Notes under the pieces: model-generated
What the model saw: the letters and a program-made list of their open reading frames with translations, nothing else
Database searches by the model: none
What the model was told of the DNA's origin: nothing
NCBI GenBank assembly: GCA_000961585.1
Contig: LADN01000051.1
Location: 1-64,000, forward strand
Direction of reading: 5' to 3'
Source of the DNA: Peptococcaceae bacterium BRH_c4a
Lineage (GTDB): Bacteria; Bacillota; Desulfotomaculia; Desulfotomaculales; Desulfocucumaceae
DNA length: 64,000 nucleotides
Translations under genes and position numbers: made by a program
Shown: positions 46,401 through 54,157 of the stretch, piece by piece
How the letters are laid out: the number at the start of each line of letters is the position of its first letter
How positions within the stretch are numbered: position 1 is the first letter of the stretch

Positions 46401-46421
46401 GCCATGATTAACGCGCTATAG
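43407..46421 (+). CDS. hdrA: HdrA1, long-form heterodisulfide-reductase-type flavin subunit
   Basis: This 1004-residue HdrA homolog carries two tandem FAD/NAD-type domains, GSGIAG near residue 13 and GGGVSG near 605. Fe-S motifs follow CTGCGSCVEDCP near 110, and CGKCLEACQ. Two C-terminal ferredoxin motifs are CAGCGVCESVCP and CKGCGACSSSC. In characterised systems HdrA holds the bifurcating FAD. The protein is paralogous to HdrA2 at 51129 over its whole length. It is followed by an MvhD/FlxD-type selenoprotein gene 20 bp downstream and by Flx-type genes, which suggests coupling of NADH and ferredoxin. Confidence 0.9.
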   Translation: MTNKPDKVGAVLVLGSGIAGIQASLDLAESGYYVYLVEKNPAIGGTMPMLDKTFPTNDCSMCILSPKLVECGRHLNIETLTCSELTDLRGEPGNFKATILKKARFVDPDKCTGCGSCVEDCPVKVDDAFNQGLGKRKAIYKLYAQAYPNAYAIDKAKCLKIKKPKACGKCLEACQAGAIDHLMQDETIEVNVGSVILAPGFDAFQPEQLFYYGYGKFPNVLTSLEFERILSASGPFGGHLIRPSDHKEPKKIAWIQCVGSRNCKLDHGYCSSVCCMYAIKEAVIAKEHTPYELDTSIFFMDMRTYGKEFEKYYDRARNDHGVRFVRSRIYEVTEATDGSGNLKIRYANEDGTITNEEFDMVVLSIGLEPSEEVVELAGKLGVEVNKFKFAEPPSLTGVGTTRPGIYVAGAFSGPRDIPETVMQASAAAGDSSVILSEARGTMVKKKEYPPENEVAGDIVRTGVFVCHCGINIGGVVKVPDVVAYARTLPGVVFADEKIYACSQDSSGQIKEAIEKYGLNRIVVASCSPRTHEPMFQETLKEAGLNANLFEMANIRDQCSWVHQSEPEKATEKSKDLIKMAVNKAALLEPVKGISLGMNHDALVIGGGVSGMNAALNMAAQGYKVSLVEKAASLGGIAASIRYGMKGEDVQSYLSELISRVNSNQLIKVYTGVEITEVHGFVGNFVTKLSSGDEIQHGVAIIATGGKEYKPTEYLYGQNQKVKTLLELESELADGKLNTAKNVVFIQCVGSREPERPYCSRICCTKSVKQALKIKETNPDANVFILYRDIRTYGFYEDLYTEARRKGVIFVRYATEEKPVVEAAGDKVKVTVTEHVLGVPMVIDADMVGLAAAVLPAENNKLSQLFKVPLNQEGFYLEAHLKLRPVDFGTDGVFMCGLAHGPKNLEENISQAKAAVARACTVLAKETIDVEGKCAVVNKKKCAGCGVCESVCPAKAVSVDAAEKVAVVNEALCKGCGACSSSCRCGALNVKGCTNEQIMAMINAL

Positions 46422-46441
46422 CGACAGGGGGAGGATAGGTT

Positions 46442-46885
46442 ATGGAATGGGAACCTAAATTAATTGCCTTTCTGTGCAACTGGTGTAGTTATGCTGGGGC
46501 CGATCTGGCCGGCGTGGGCCGGATTCAGTATCCCCCCAACATTCGCGTGATCCGCATACCCTGCTCGGGCCGGATAAACCCTCTGTTTATCATGTCGGCC
46601 ATAAAGAACGGTGCGGATGGCGTGTTAACCTCCGGGTGACACCCTGGTGACTGCCACTATGCTAGTGGCAACCTGGTGGCCAGAAGGAAATTTGCTCTGT
46701 TAAAGAGCCTTATGGAATATATCGGCGTGGATGAGGACCGGGTCAATTTTGCCTGGGTATCAGCCGCCGAGGGTGGCCGGTTTGCGGAACTGGTCAAGGA
46801 TGTAACCGACAAAGTGAGAAAACTGGGCCCCAACAAGGGGCTAAATCCCAGTGAATCGGGGTGTTGTTGCGGATGCAAAAGCTAG
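46442..46885 (+). CDS. MvhD/FlxD1, selenocysteine-containing electron-transfer subunit
   Basis: This 147-residue MvhD-type [2Fe-2S] protein is read through an in-frame UGA at 46637-46639, taken as selenocysteine (residue 66). The frame before the UGA gives [13 protein letters not shown] and ADGVLTSG. After it comes [11 protein letters not shown] and then [10 protein letters not shown]. MvhD relatives have Cys where the UGA falls (G-C-HPGDC). A SECIS-like hairpin follows: TGCCACTA and TAGTGGCA with loop TGC (46660-46662). Translated conventionally, the gene would be two fragments. It feeds electrons between HdrA and the Flx subunits. Confidence 0.9.
46652..46670 (+). promoter_or_regulatory. 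Bacterial SECIS element of mvhD/flxD1
   Basis: An 8-bp perfect stem with a 3-nt loop containing G lies within the coding sequence. The apical loop starts 20 nt after the UGA, inside the window required by bacterial SelB. Confidence 0.8.
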
Positions 46886-47826
46886 CTTCGGCTATACAGG
46901 ACATGGCAAAAAAGCTTCTGGAGGAAAAAAAGGTTGATCTGGTGGTGGGATTTGCCGGGGGCAGCCTGCCTCTTCGCAGCACTCCCTGCTTTATTCGCAA
47001 GCCTGAGGATGCTGAAAAGCTGACCTGGGATTATAGCTGCGAGAACAACCTGGCCAATTACCTGCGCAAGCGGGAAGGCAAGGTGGCCGTTGTGGCCAAG
47101 GGCTGCGACGTTCGTTCCATAGTGGCCCTGATCAATGAAAATCAAGTGAGCAGGGACAATCTATACATCATAGGCATTCCGTGCTCGGGCATGGTGGACC
47201 GGGTAAAGGCGGACGAGGCCGTAGAGGGCAAGGACCTTCTGGCGGTTGAGGAAAATGGGGGATCGCTGATACTGAAAGGCAAAGGGTTCTCAAAGGAAGT
47301 AAAGCTGGACGAACTGCTGCACGACACCTGTAAGGTCTGCCGGTACGGCAATCCGGTAGTCTATGACACCATCATAGGCGATACTGTGCCGGACAAAGCG
47401 GAGGATAGTTTTGCCGATGTGGCAGCCTTTGAGTCTCTTTCTCCGGCCGAACGCAGGGCCGCCCTGGCTGCCGAGTTTTCGAAGTGCATAAGGTGTTACG
47501 CATGCCGCAACGCCTGTCCAATGTGCTACTGCACCGAGTGCTTTGTGGACTGCTCATCCCCGGAATGGATTAAAAAATCCACCGATACTGCCGACAATAT
47601 TATGTTCCAGGCCGGCAGGGTTTTCCACAGCGCAGGACGCTGCGCCGACTGCGGGGCCTGTGACAGAGCCTGCCCCATGGGTATAAACCTGCGTGGCATG
47701 ACACGGAAAATGGTCAAGGAAGTCAAGGATCTGTTCGGATATGAAACTGGTGTCGGCATGGGTGAAAAACCGGCGCTGGCAACATTCACCGCCGGCGATC
47801 CAGAGCCTTTCCTGGTGAAGGAGTGA
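46873..47826 (+). CDS. Flx-type iron-sulfur protein (FlxC-like)
   Basis: This protein of about 317 residues starts at ATG 46873, overlapping mvhD by 13 bp. Its N-terminal two thirds contain scattered cysteines (CFIRKPEDAEK region, AKGCDVRS, GIPCSGM, TCKVCRYG) resembling F420-hydrogenase beta/FrhB-type proteins. A C-terminal pair of clusters follows: CIRCYACRNACP with MCYCTEC, then CADCGACDRACP. In Flx-Hdr systems two Fe-S proteins link the NADH-oxidising FlxA to FlxD/HdrA. Assignment as the C member is from gene order only. Confidence 0.7.
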   Translation: MQKLASAIQDMAKKLLEEKKVDLVVGFAGGSLPLRSTPCFIRKPEDAEKLTWDYSCENNLANYLRKREGKVAVVAKGCDVRSIVALINENQVSRDNLYIIGIPCSGMVDRVKADEAVEGKDLLAVEENGGSLILKGKGFSKEVKLDELLHDTCKVCRYGNPVVYDTIIGDTVPDKAEDSFADVAAFESLSPAERRAALAAEFSKCIRCYACRNACPMCYCTECFVDCSSPEWIKKSTDTADNIMFQAGRVFHSAGRCADCGACDRACPMGINLRGMTRKMVKEVKDLFGYETGVGMGEKPALATFTAGDPEPFLVKE

Positions 47827-47836
47827 GGTGAAAAGG

Positions 47837-48856
47837 ATGATTATAGCCAAGAACGCGTTACCCGGCCTGCTTGATAAGCTGGCTGCCGAATACGAAGTGT
47901 ATGCCCCGGTGAAACAGGGAGCCTACTCGCTGTATAAACAGATTTGCAATGGCGCTGAGGCAGATTTTGGGTATGTCAACAGCAAAATCCCTCCCAAGGG
48001 GATCCTTTTCCCTCAGTCTGAAAAGCTTTACAGCTATTCTGTAACCGGGGAAGGAACCAGTCTGGAGGAGTGCGTAGACACCCGCAAGAAAGTGATTTTC
48101 GGAATTCGTCCCTGTGACGCAAAAAGCCTTTTGCTGATGGATAACGTATTTAACAATGATAAATTCCAGGATCCGTACTACCTCACCCGCAGATCAAACA
48201 CCATCCTGGTGGGAATGGCCTGTAACGATCCTGCCGGCACCTGCTTCTGCACCTCCATGGACGGCGGTCCCTTTGATCAAAGCGGACTGGATCTGCTGCT
48301 TACCGATATAGGGGAAGCCTATGTGGTGGAAGCGGTAAGCCAAAAGGGCAAGGATCTGGCGGCGGCACTGGCCCTGGGCGCCGCTGACGACTCTCAGAAG
48401 GCTGCGGCCGCCGAAGCCAGGGAATCAGCCGAGGTAGCCTGCGCGGTAAATACCGTGGGTCTGAAGGCCAGGCTGGATGTCAATTTCTACGACCCAATCT
48501 GGGAAAAATTTCATGAAAAATGCCTGGGCTGCGCCGCCTGCACTTACTCATGCCCCACCTGCCACTGTTTTGATATAGTGGATGAGGCAAAGGACTGCAA
48601 CGGCTGTCGGGTCAGAAACTGGGATTCCTGCATGTTCCCCCTGTTTACCCTGCACGGGTCGGGACACAACCCCCGGACCAGCGGCAAGGAGCGCATGCGC
48701 CAGAGGATAATGCACAAATTCAAGTATTTTGTGGATAATTTCAATGCGACAGCTTGTGTGGGCTGTGGAAGGTGTATAAAAAACTGCCCCGTTAATCTGG
48801 ACGTTAGAGAAGTACTGGCGGATATCCGGGGCTCGGAAGCGAGGTCGGATAAATAA
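47837..48856 (+). CDS. Flx-type 4Fe-4S dicluster protein (FlxB-like)
   Basis: This protein of about 339 residues is related to the Fe-S subunits of sulfhydrogenase/anaerobic sulfite reductase A. The N-terminal half has FGIRPCDAKSLLLMD and GMACNDPAGTCFC. The C-terminal half holds two CX2CX2CX3C motifs, CLGCAACTYSCP and CVGCGRCIKNCP. It probably relays electrons from the adjacent FAD/NAD protein. Its stop overlaps the next start (TAATG). GTG 47828 is an alternative start. Confidence 0.78.
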   Translation: MIIAKNALPGLLDKLAAEYEVYAPVKQGAYSLYKQICNGAEADFGYVNSKIPPKGILFPQSEKLYSYSVTGEGTSLEECVDTRKKVIFGIRPCDAKSLLLMDNVFNNDKFQDPYYLTRRSNTILVGMACNDPAGTCFCTSMDGGPFDQSGLDLLLTDIGEAYVVEAVSQKGKDLAAALALGAADDSQKAAAAEARESAEVACAVNTVGLKARLDVNFYDPIWEKFHEKCLGCAACTYSCPTCHCFDIVDEAKDCNGCRVRNWDSCMFPLFTLHGSGHNPRTSGKERMRQRIMHKFKYFVDNFNATACVGCGRCIKNCPVNLDVREVLADIRGSEARSDK

Positions 48857-49698
48857 TGCAAAGAAATCCATATCTGCCGCTCCCAATGAAACTGGTAAAG
48901 AACTTTACCGAAACCGAGGATAAGCTTATCCACACTTTCACCTTCCAGTTCCTCAGCGAGGAAGATGAAAAGAGCTTCCCGTATATGCCCGGACAGTTTG
49001 CCGAGGTGTGCGTGTTCGGTAAGGGCGAGGCGCCCTTTGGAATCGCCTCCTCACCCACCGAGCCTGGATTTTTAAAGTTCTCGGTGGCCAAGGTGGGCCT
49101 GGTTTCCACCGCCCTCCACATGATGGAGGAGGGAACCATTGTCGGTGTCCGCGGTCCCCTGGGCAATTACTACCCGCTGGAACAACTGAAAGGCAAGAAC
49201 ATTGTGATCATAGGCGGAGGATTTGCCTTTACCACTCTCAGGTCGATGATTACCTATATACTGAAACCGGAACACAGGGGTGACTACGGAAAGCTGACCG
49301 TTATATACGGCGCCCGGAACCCCGGCCTGCTCCTCTACAAAGAGGAGTTGGAAGAGTGGAACGGACGTTCTGATATTGATTTGGTGTGCACCATTGACCG
49401 CCCGGTGGAAGGATGGACCGGAAGGGTGGGTTTTGTTCCCACCGTCACCAAGGAAGTGGCTCCCAGTTCGGAAAACTCGGTGGCCATTATCTGCGGACCG
49501 CCGGTGATGATCAAATTCACCATGCCCGAGCTGGAGGCCTGCGGCTTTAAGCCCGATCAGATTATAATGTCTCTGGAAAACCGCATGAAGTGTGGAATAG
49601 GCATGTGCGGCCGCTGCAACGTGGGCAACAGGTATGTCTGCAAGGACGGCCCGGTGTTCACCAAGGCCGAGCTGAACCAGTTACCCAACGAATACTAG
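48856..49698 (+). CDS. FlxA-like FAD/NAD(P)-binding oxidoreductase
   Basis: This 280-residue flavoprotein of the ferredoxin-NADP reductase family has an FAD-binding barrel with YMPGQFAEVCVFGKGEAPF, an NAD domain with NIVIIGGGFAFTTLR, and a C-terminal [2Fe-2S]-type CGIGMCGRCNVGNRYVCKDGP. Related to the sulfhydrogenase gamma and FlxA proteins, it should oxidise NAD(P)H or reduce NAD(P)+ at one end of the chain. It is the last gene of the Flx block. Confidence 0.85.
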   Translation: MQRNPYLPLPMKLVKNFTETEDKLIHTFTFQFLSEEDEKSFPYMPGQFAEVCVFGKGEAPFGIASSPTEPGFLKFSVAKVGLVSTALHMMEEGTIVGVRGPLGNYYPLEQLKGKNIVIIGGGFAFTTLRSMITYILKPEHRGDYGKLTVIYGARNPGLLLYKEELEEWNGRSDIDLVCTIDRPVEGWTGRVGFVPTVTKEVAPSSENSVAIICGPPVMIKFTMPELEACGFKPDQIIMSLENRMKCGIGMCGRCNVGNRYVCKDGPVFTKAELNQLPNEY

Positions 49699-49719
49699 GC
49701 TAAAGAGCGATTCTTTCTG

Positions 49720-49763
49720 GTCAGAATTCAGGAGACAGATATTTATTCTGACTCCTGAATGCC
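49720..49763. repeat. Short inverted CAGGAGACAG/CTCCTG repeat
   Basis: GTCAGAATTCAGGAGACAGA and TTCTGACTCCTGAA form an imperfect palindrome similar to that at 41934-42003. It may serve as an mRNA hairpin between the FlxA-like and HdrC/B-like genes. Confidence 0.5.
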
Positions 49764-49819
49764 CAGGATAAGGAATACCCTATATGAAAGTAACTCCGTA
49801 GAGGGGAGGATCATCATTA

Positions 49820-51058
49820 ATGGAAAATGCCGTTGAAACAATTCAGGCATCAAAACTTAATCCCAAATTCAGGGAAAGGGTGGCCGGGCTGCTTAAAAAT
49901 TATGATTTCGCCCAGTGCCTGACCTGTGGTATGTGCACCGCCGGATGTCCTTACTCGGATATCCACGAAAACAATGACCCCCGTAAATTCCTCCGCAAAA
50001 TCAATTTGGGAATGGAAGAGGAAGTATTCGCCGATCCCTATATCTGGTACTGCACCATGTGCGAGCGCTGCACCATCGAGTGTCCCATGGGCATCAACAT
50101 GGCCGTGGTAACGCGCACCATGCGAGGACAGTTTGACAAGGACAAAATTCCCGGCTATATGCAGACTATTGCCAGAGAGCATATCGAATCCGGCAACCAG
50201 ATGAACGTAGGTCAGGTGGACTACGAGGAAACCCTGGAGTGGATTCAGGATGAGATGCGGGAAGAACTTGAGGACCCCGAATTCACCATTCCCCTGAACA
50301 AGAAGGGGGCCAAGTACTTCTACGGGTTCAACGCCCGGGATATTAAAATCTATGCCAATGAATTGCAAACTACACTCAAGATATTCTATGCCGCAGGCAT
50401 TGACTACACCATCAGCACCAAACGCTGGGATGCCACCAATATATCCCTTTTCACCGGGCATAACGATGACTTTAACGCAATATCCCAGCCGATCTGGGAG
50501 GAGTTCATAAAACTTGGCTGCGAGCAGTTTATTGTTACAGAGTGCGGCCACGCTTTCCGCTCCATGAAATGGGGGCAAAGGATGTTCTGGAAAGGTGAAA
50601 TGTTCCCTATCCGTCATATACTTGAACTTCTCAACGAACTGGTTAAGGAAGGCAAGCTCAAACTGGATCCCGAAGCCATCACAGAATTGGTTACCTACCA
50701 TGATCCCTGCAACACCGCCCGCAAGGAAGGCGTTTGGGAGGCCCCCAGGGAGTTGGCCAAAAGCTTCATCAAGAACTTTGTGGATATGAACCCCAATGGC
50801 AAGATGAACTACTGCTGCGGGGCCGGCGGCGGCGGAATGGCCATGCCGGAATTCAATGAAAAGCGCAAGGCAAAGGGCAAGCGCAAGGTGGATCAGGTAG
50901 TGGAGACCGGGGCGGAAATAGTGATAGTGCCCTGCCACAACTGCATTGACCAGTTCAACGACCTGAACAAGTGGTACCCCGACACCAAGGGCAAATCCAA
51001 GAATATGCACATGTGCACTCTGATGGAGCGCGCCCTGATACTGCCGGAGAAGGAATAG
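49820..51058 (+). CDS. HdrC/HdrB-like fused iron-sulfur subunit (HdrD type)
   Basis: In this 412-residue protein, residues 30-100 carry two [4Fe-4S] motifs as in HdrC (CLTCGMCTAGCP and CTMCERCTIECP). The C-terminal part resembles HdrB/HdrD. Only one complete CCG-type cysteine set is visible (HDPCNTARKEG, NYCCGAGGGG, VPCHNCIDQ). The earlier half-site has a single Cys in TECGHAF, so one noncubane cluster may be absent. In MetFV-Hdr complexes this component connects HdrA to the partner enzyme. It starts at ATG 49820 after GAGGGGAGG. Confidence 0.82.
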   Translation: MENAVETIQASKLNPKFRERVAGLLKNYDFAQCLTCGMCTAGCPYSDIHENNDPRKFLRKINLGMEEEVFADPYIWYCTMCERCTIECPMGINMAVVTRTMRGQFDKDKIPGYMQTIAREHIESGNQMNVGQVDYEETLEWIQDEMREELEDPEFTIPLNKKGAKYFYGFNARDIKIYANELQTTLKIFYAAGIDYTISTKRWDATNISLFTGHNDDFNAISQPIWEEFIKLGCEQFIVTECGHAFRSMKWGQRMFWKGEMFPIRHILELLNELVKEGKLKLDPEAITELVTYHDPCNTARKEGVWEAPRELAKSFIKNFVDMNPNGKMNYCCGAGGGGMAMPEFNEKRKAKGKRKVDQVVETGAEIVIVPCHNCIDQFNDLNKWYPDTKGKSKNMHMCTLMERALILPEKE

Positions 51059-51105
51059 ATTTTCTGATACTTTAACCGGTATTCTCAATAGATCATGCCA
51101 TTTAA

Positions 51106-51132
51106 GAGAGGACGGATGTGATGTCTAAGTGA
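51106..51132 (+). promoter_or_regulatory. Minimal upstream ORF coupled to hdrA2
   Basis: SD GAGAGGA (51106-51112) is ideally spaced from ATG 51121, which opens a three-codon frame (M-S-K) whose stop overlaps the hdrA2 GTG (GTGA at 51129-51132). The same ACGGATGTGATGT context precedes hdrA1. Confidence 0.5.
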
Positions 51133-54100
51133 GTTCTGAAAAAGTCGGGGCGGTAATGGTGGTAGGGGCCGGTATCGCAGGTATCCAGGCTTCCCTGGAC
51201 CTGGCTGAGTCCGGTTACTACGTGTACCTGGTGGAAAGCACCACGGCCATAGGCGGAACCATGCCTATGCTGGATAAAACCTTTCCCACCAATGATTGCT
51301 CCATGTGCATACTTTCCCCCAAGCTGGTGGAGTGTGGCCGTCACCTGAATATCAAGATTCTCACCAGTTCCGATGTGCAGGAAGTTGCCGGTGAACCCGG
51401 CAACTTCAATGTCAAGATACGGCAGCGCCCCCGCTTCGTAGATGCCAACAAGTGCACCGGCTGTGGTTCCTGCTCCGAAGAGTGCCCCATTAAGGTGGAT
51501 GATGAATTCAACCAGGACCTGGGTAAACGGAAAGCCATATACAAACTTTACGCCCAGGCTTATCCCAACGCCTATGCCATAGACAAGGCAAAATGCCTGA
51601 GGATTAAAAATCCCAAGGCCTGCGGTAAATGCCTGAAGGCCTGCCAGGCCGACGCCATCAATTTTGAAATGGCGGAGGAAACCATAGACCTCAACGTGGG
51701 GGCCATAGTCTTAAGCCCGGGCTTTGAGAAATTCGACGCATCGGCCCTGTTCTATTACGGCTACGGCAAGTTCCCCAATGTACTGACCAGCCTTGAGTTT
51801 GAGCGGGTGTTAAGCGCCTCGGGACCCTTCCAGGGACACATGGTGCGGCCCTATGACGGCAAGGAACCCAAGAAAATCGCCTGGATACAGTGCGTGGGCT
51901 CCCGGAACACCAAGGAAAAGCACGGATACTGCTCATCGGTATGCTGCATGTATGCCATAAAAGAGGCTGTTATTGCCAAGGAACACAGCCACGAACCCCT
52001 GGAGACCACCATATTCTTCATGGATATGCGCACCTTCGGCAAGGGCTTTGAGAAGTATTACGACCGGGCCCGGGATGAAAAGGGAGTGCGCTTCGTAAGG
52101 TCAAGGATTTACGAGGTTACCGAGAAGAACGACGAATCCAAAAACCTGATCATACGGTATTCCAATGAGGACGGAACCATAAGCACCGAGGAGTTTGATA
52201 TGGTGGTGCTTTCGGTGGGCCTGCAGCCTTCCAAGTCCGTAATGGAACTGGGAGAAAAACTGGGTCTGGATATGAACCAGTACGGCTTTGCCGACACCCA
52301 GAAGCTCACCGGCGTCAACAGCAGCAAGCCCGGAATCTATGTGTCCGGCGCCTTCTGCGGTCCCAAGGACATTCCCGAGACAGTGATGCAGGCCAGCGCG
52401 GCGGCCGGGGCATCGGCCAGCCTTTTGGCCGAGTCAAGGGGAACAAAGGTAACCGAGAAAGAGTATCCCGCCGAGAAAGACGTGTCAGGTCAGGATCCCC
52501 GCATAGGCGTGTTTGTTTGCCACTGCGGAGTAAACATCGGAAGCGTGGTAAATGTTCCCGGGGTTGTGGAAATGGCCAAGGGACTGCCCAATGTGGTTTA
52601 TTCCGGGGAGTATCTCTATGTTTGCTCCCAGGACAGCCAGAACACCATGCGCCAGATAGTGGAGGAGAACGGTCTGAACAGGGTGGTGGTGGCTTCCTGC
52701 AGCCCCCGCACCCACAAGCCGCTGTTCCAGGAAACCATGATGGAGGCCGGTGTGAACAGGTATCTGTTTGAGATGGCCAACATCCGGGATCAGTGTTCCT
52801 GGGTACACCAGAACGAGCCTGACAAAGCCACTGAGAAGGCCAAGGATTTGGTCAAAATGATGGTTGCCAAGTCCGCACTGCTGAGCCCCATTCATCAGCC
52901 TTCGGTTGATGTTACAAAGGCCGCTATGATTATAGGCGGAGGGGTTTCCGGAATGAACAGCGCCCTCTCCCTGGCCGATCAGGGCTACAAGGTATATCTG
53001 GTGGAAAAAGCGGACAGCCTTGGAGGTATAGCCAGACGCATCAAGCAGGGCTTCCGGGGAGAGGACGTTCAGGAATATCTGGCAGAACTGATTGATAAGG
53101 TAAAAGCCAATTCCTTAATTGAACTGTTCACCGGCACCGAGGTGCAGGATGTCAAGGGTTTCGTGGGCAATTTTAAGTCCACCCTTTCAAATGGCGCACA
53201 GATACAGCACGGCGTGGTGATCATCGCCATTGGCGGAGAAGAGTATCTTCCCACAGAATACCTGTACGGCAAGAATAACCGGGTTATGACCCAGCTGGAA
53301 ATGGAAGAGGCCATGACAGCCGGTGACTCCAGGTTTGACCAGGCAAAGAACATCGTGATGATACAGTGCGTGGGTTCCAGGGAGCCGGAAAGGGGCTACT
53401 GCAGCAGGGTATGCTGCACCAAGTCGATCAAACTGGCCATCAAGGCAAAGGATAAAAACCCCGACGCCAATGTGTTTATACTGTACCGGGATATCAGATC
53501 CTACGGTTTCTTTGAGGATATGTACACCGAGGCCCGCCGCAAGGGAGTAATCTTCATACGCTACAGCGTGGAACAAAAACCCCTGGTGGAGGAGGCCGGC
53601 GGAAAGTTGATGATTACCGTCACCGACCACGTGCTGGGACAGCCGGTGGTCATTGAGGCTGACATCTTGGGCCTGGCAGCGGCCAAACTGGCCTCCCGGG
53701 ACAACAAGAAAATGAACAGCCTGTTCAAGGTGCCCCTAAACGAGGACGGTTTCTTCCTGGAGGCGCACATGAAGCTGCGTCCGGTGGACTTCGCTTCCGA
53801 GGGTATTTTCATGGCTGGCCTGGCTCACGGCCCCAAAAACTTGGAGGAGAATATTTCCCAGGCCAAGGCGGCGGCAGGCAGGGCCGGAGTAATACTCTCC
53901 AAGAGCAAACTGGAATCCCACGGTGTGACAGCGGTTGTGCAGCCGGACAAGTGCGCCGCCTGTCTAACCTGCGTGCGCCTGTGTCCCTATGGAGCGCCCA
54001 AGGTCAGGAACTATGCGGCTGAAATAGAGTCGGTGCTTTGCCAGGGCTGCGGATCCTGCGCCGGTGAGTGCCCCAACAAGGCCATTACACTACAGGGATA

Positions 54101-54155
54101 CAACGACCGGATGTACATGAGCATGGTCAACGGCCTGTGCAAGGAGGTGCTGTAA
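51129..54155 (+). CDS. hdrA: HdrA2, long-form heterodisulfide-reductase-type flavin subunit
   Basis: This 1008-residue paralog of HdrA1 has the same order: GAGIAG FAD motif near residue 14, CTGCGSCSEECP near 110, CGKCLKACQ, a second FAD motif GGGVSG near 605, and C-terminal CAACLTCVRLCP and CQGCGSCAGECP ferredoxin motifs. Its neighbours (HdrC/B-like upstream; MvhD2, MetV, MetF downstream) match the Moorella MetVF-HdrABC-MvhD cluster. It is therefore the likely bifurcating flavin subunit for methylene-THF reductase. GTG 51129 overlaps a minimal upstream ORF. Confidence 0.9.
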   Translation: MSSEKVGAVMVVGAGIAGIQASLDLAESGYYVYLVESTTAIGGTMPMLDKTFPTNDCSMCILSPKLVECGRHLNIKILTSSDVQEVAGEPGNFNVKIRQRPRFVDANKCTGCGSCSEECPIKVDDEFNQDLGKRKAIYKLYAQAYPNAYAIDKAKCLRIKNPKACGKCLKACQADAINFEMAEETIDLNVGAIVLSPGFEKFDASALFYYGYGKFPNVLTSLEFERVLSASGPFQGHMVRPYDGKEPKKIAWIQCVGSRNTKEKHGYCSSVCCMYAIKEAVIAKEHSHEPLETTIFFMDMRTFGKGFEKYYDRARDEKGVRFVRSRIYEVTEKNDESKNLIIRYSNEDGTISTEEFDMVVLSVGLQPSKSVMELGEKLGLDMNQYGFADTQKLTGVNSSKPGIYVSGAFCGPKDIPETVMQASAAAGASASLLAESRGTKVTEKEYPAEKDVSGQDPRIGVFVCHCGVNIGSVVNVPGVVEMAKGLPNVVYSGEYLYVCSQDSQNTMRQIVEENGLNRVVVASCSPRTHKPLFQETMMEAGVNRYLFEMANIRDQCSWVHQNEPDKATEKAKDLVKMMVAKSALLSPIHQPSVDVTKAAMIIGGGVSGMNSALSLADQGYKVYLVEKADSLGGIARRIKQGFRGEDVQEYLAELIDKVKANSLIELFTGTEVQDVKGFVGNFKSTLSNGAQIQHGVVIIAIGGEEYLPTEYLYGKNNRVMTQLEMEEAMTAGDSRFDQAKNIVMIQCVGSREPERGYCSRVCCTKSIKLAIKAKDKNPDANVFILYRDIRSYGFFEDMYTEARRKGVIFIRYSVEQKPLVEEAGGKLMITVTDHVLGQPVVIEADILGLAAAKLASRDNKKMNSLFKVPLNEDGFFLEAHMKLRPVDFASEGIFMAGLAHGPKNLEENISQAKAAAGRAGVILSKSKLESHGVTAVVQPDKCAACLTCVRLCPYGAPKVRNYAAEIESVLCQGCGSCAGECPNKAITLQGYNDRMYMSMVNGLCKEVL

Positions 54156-54157
54156 AG

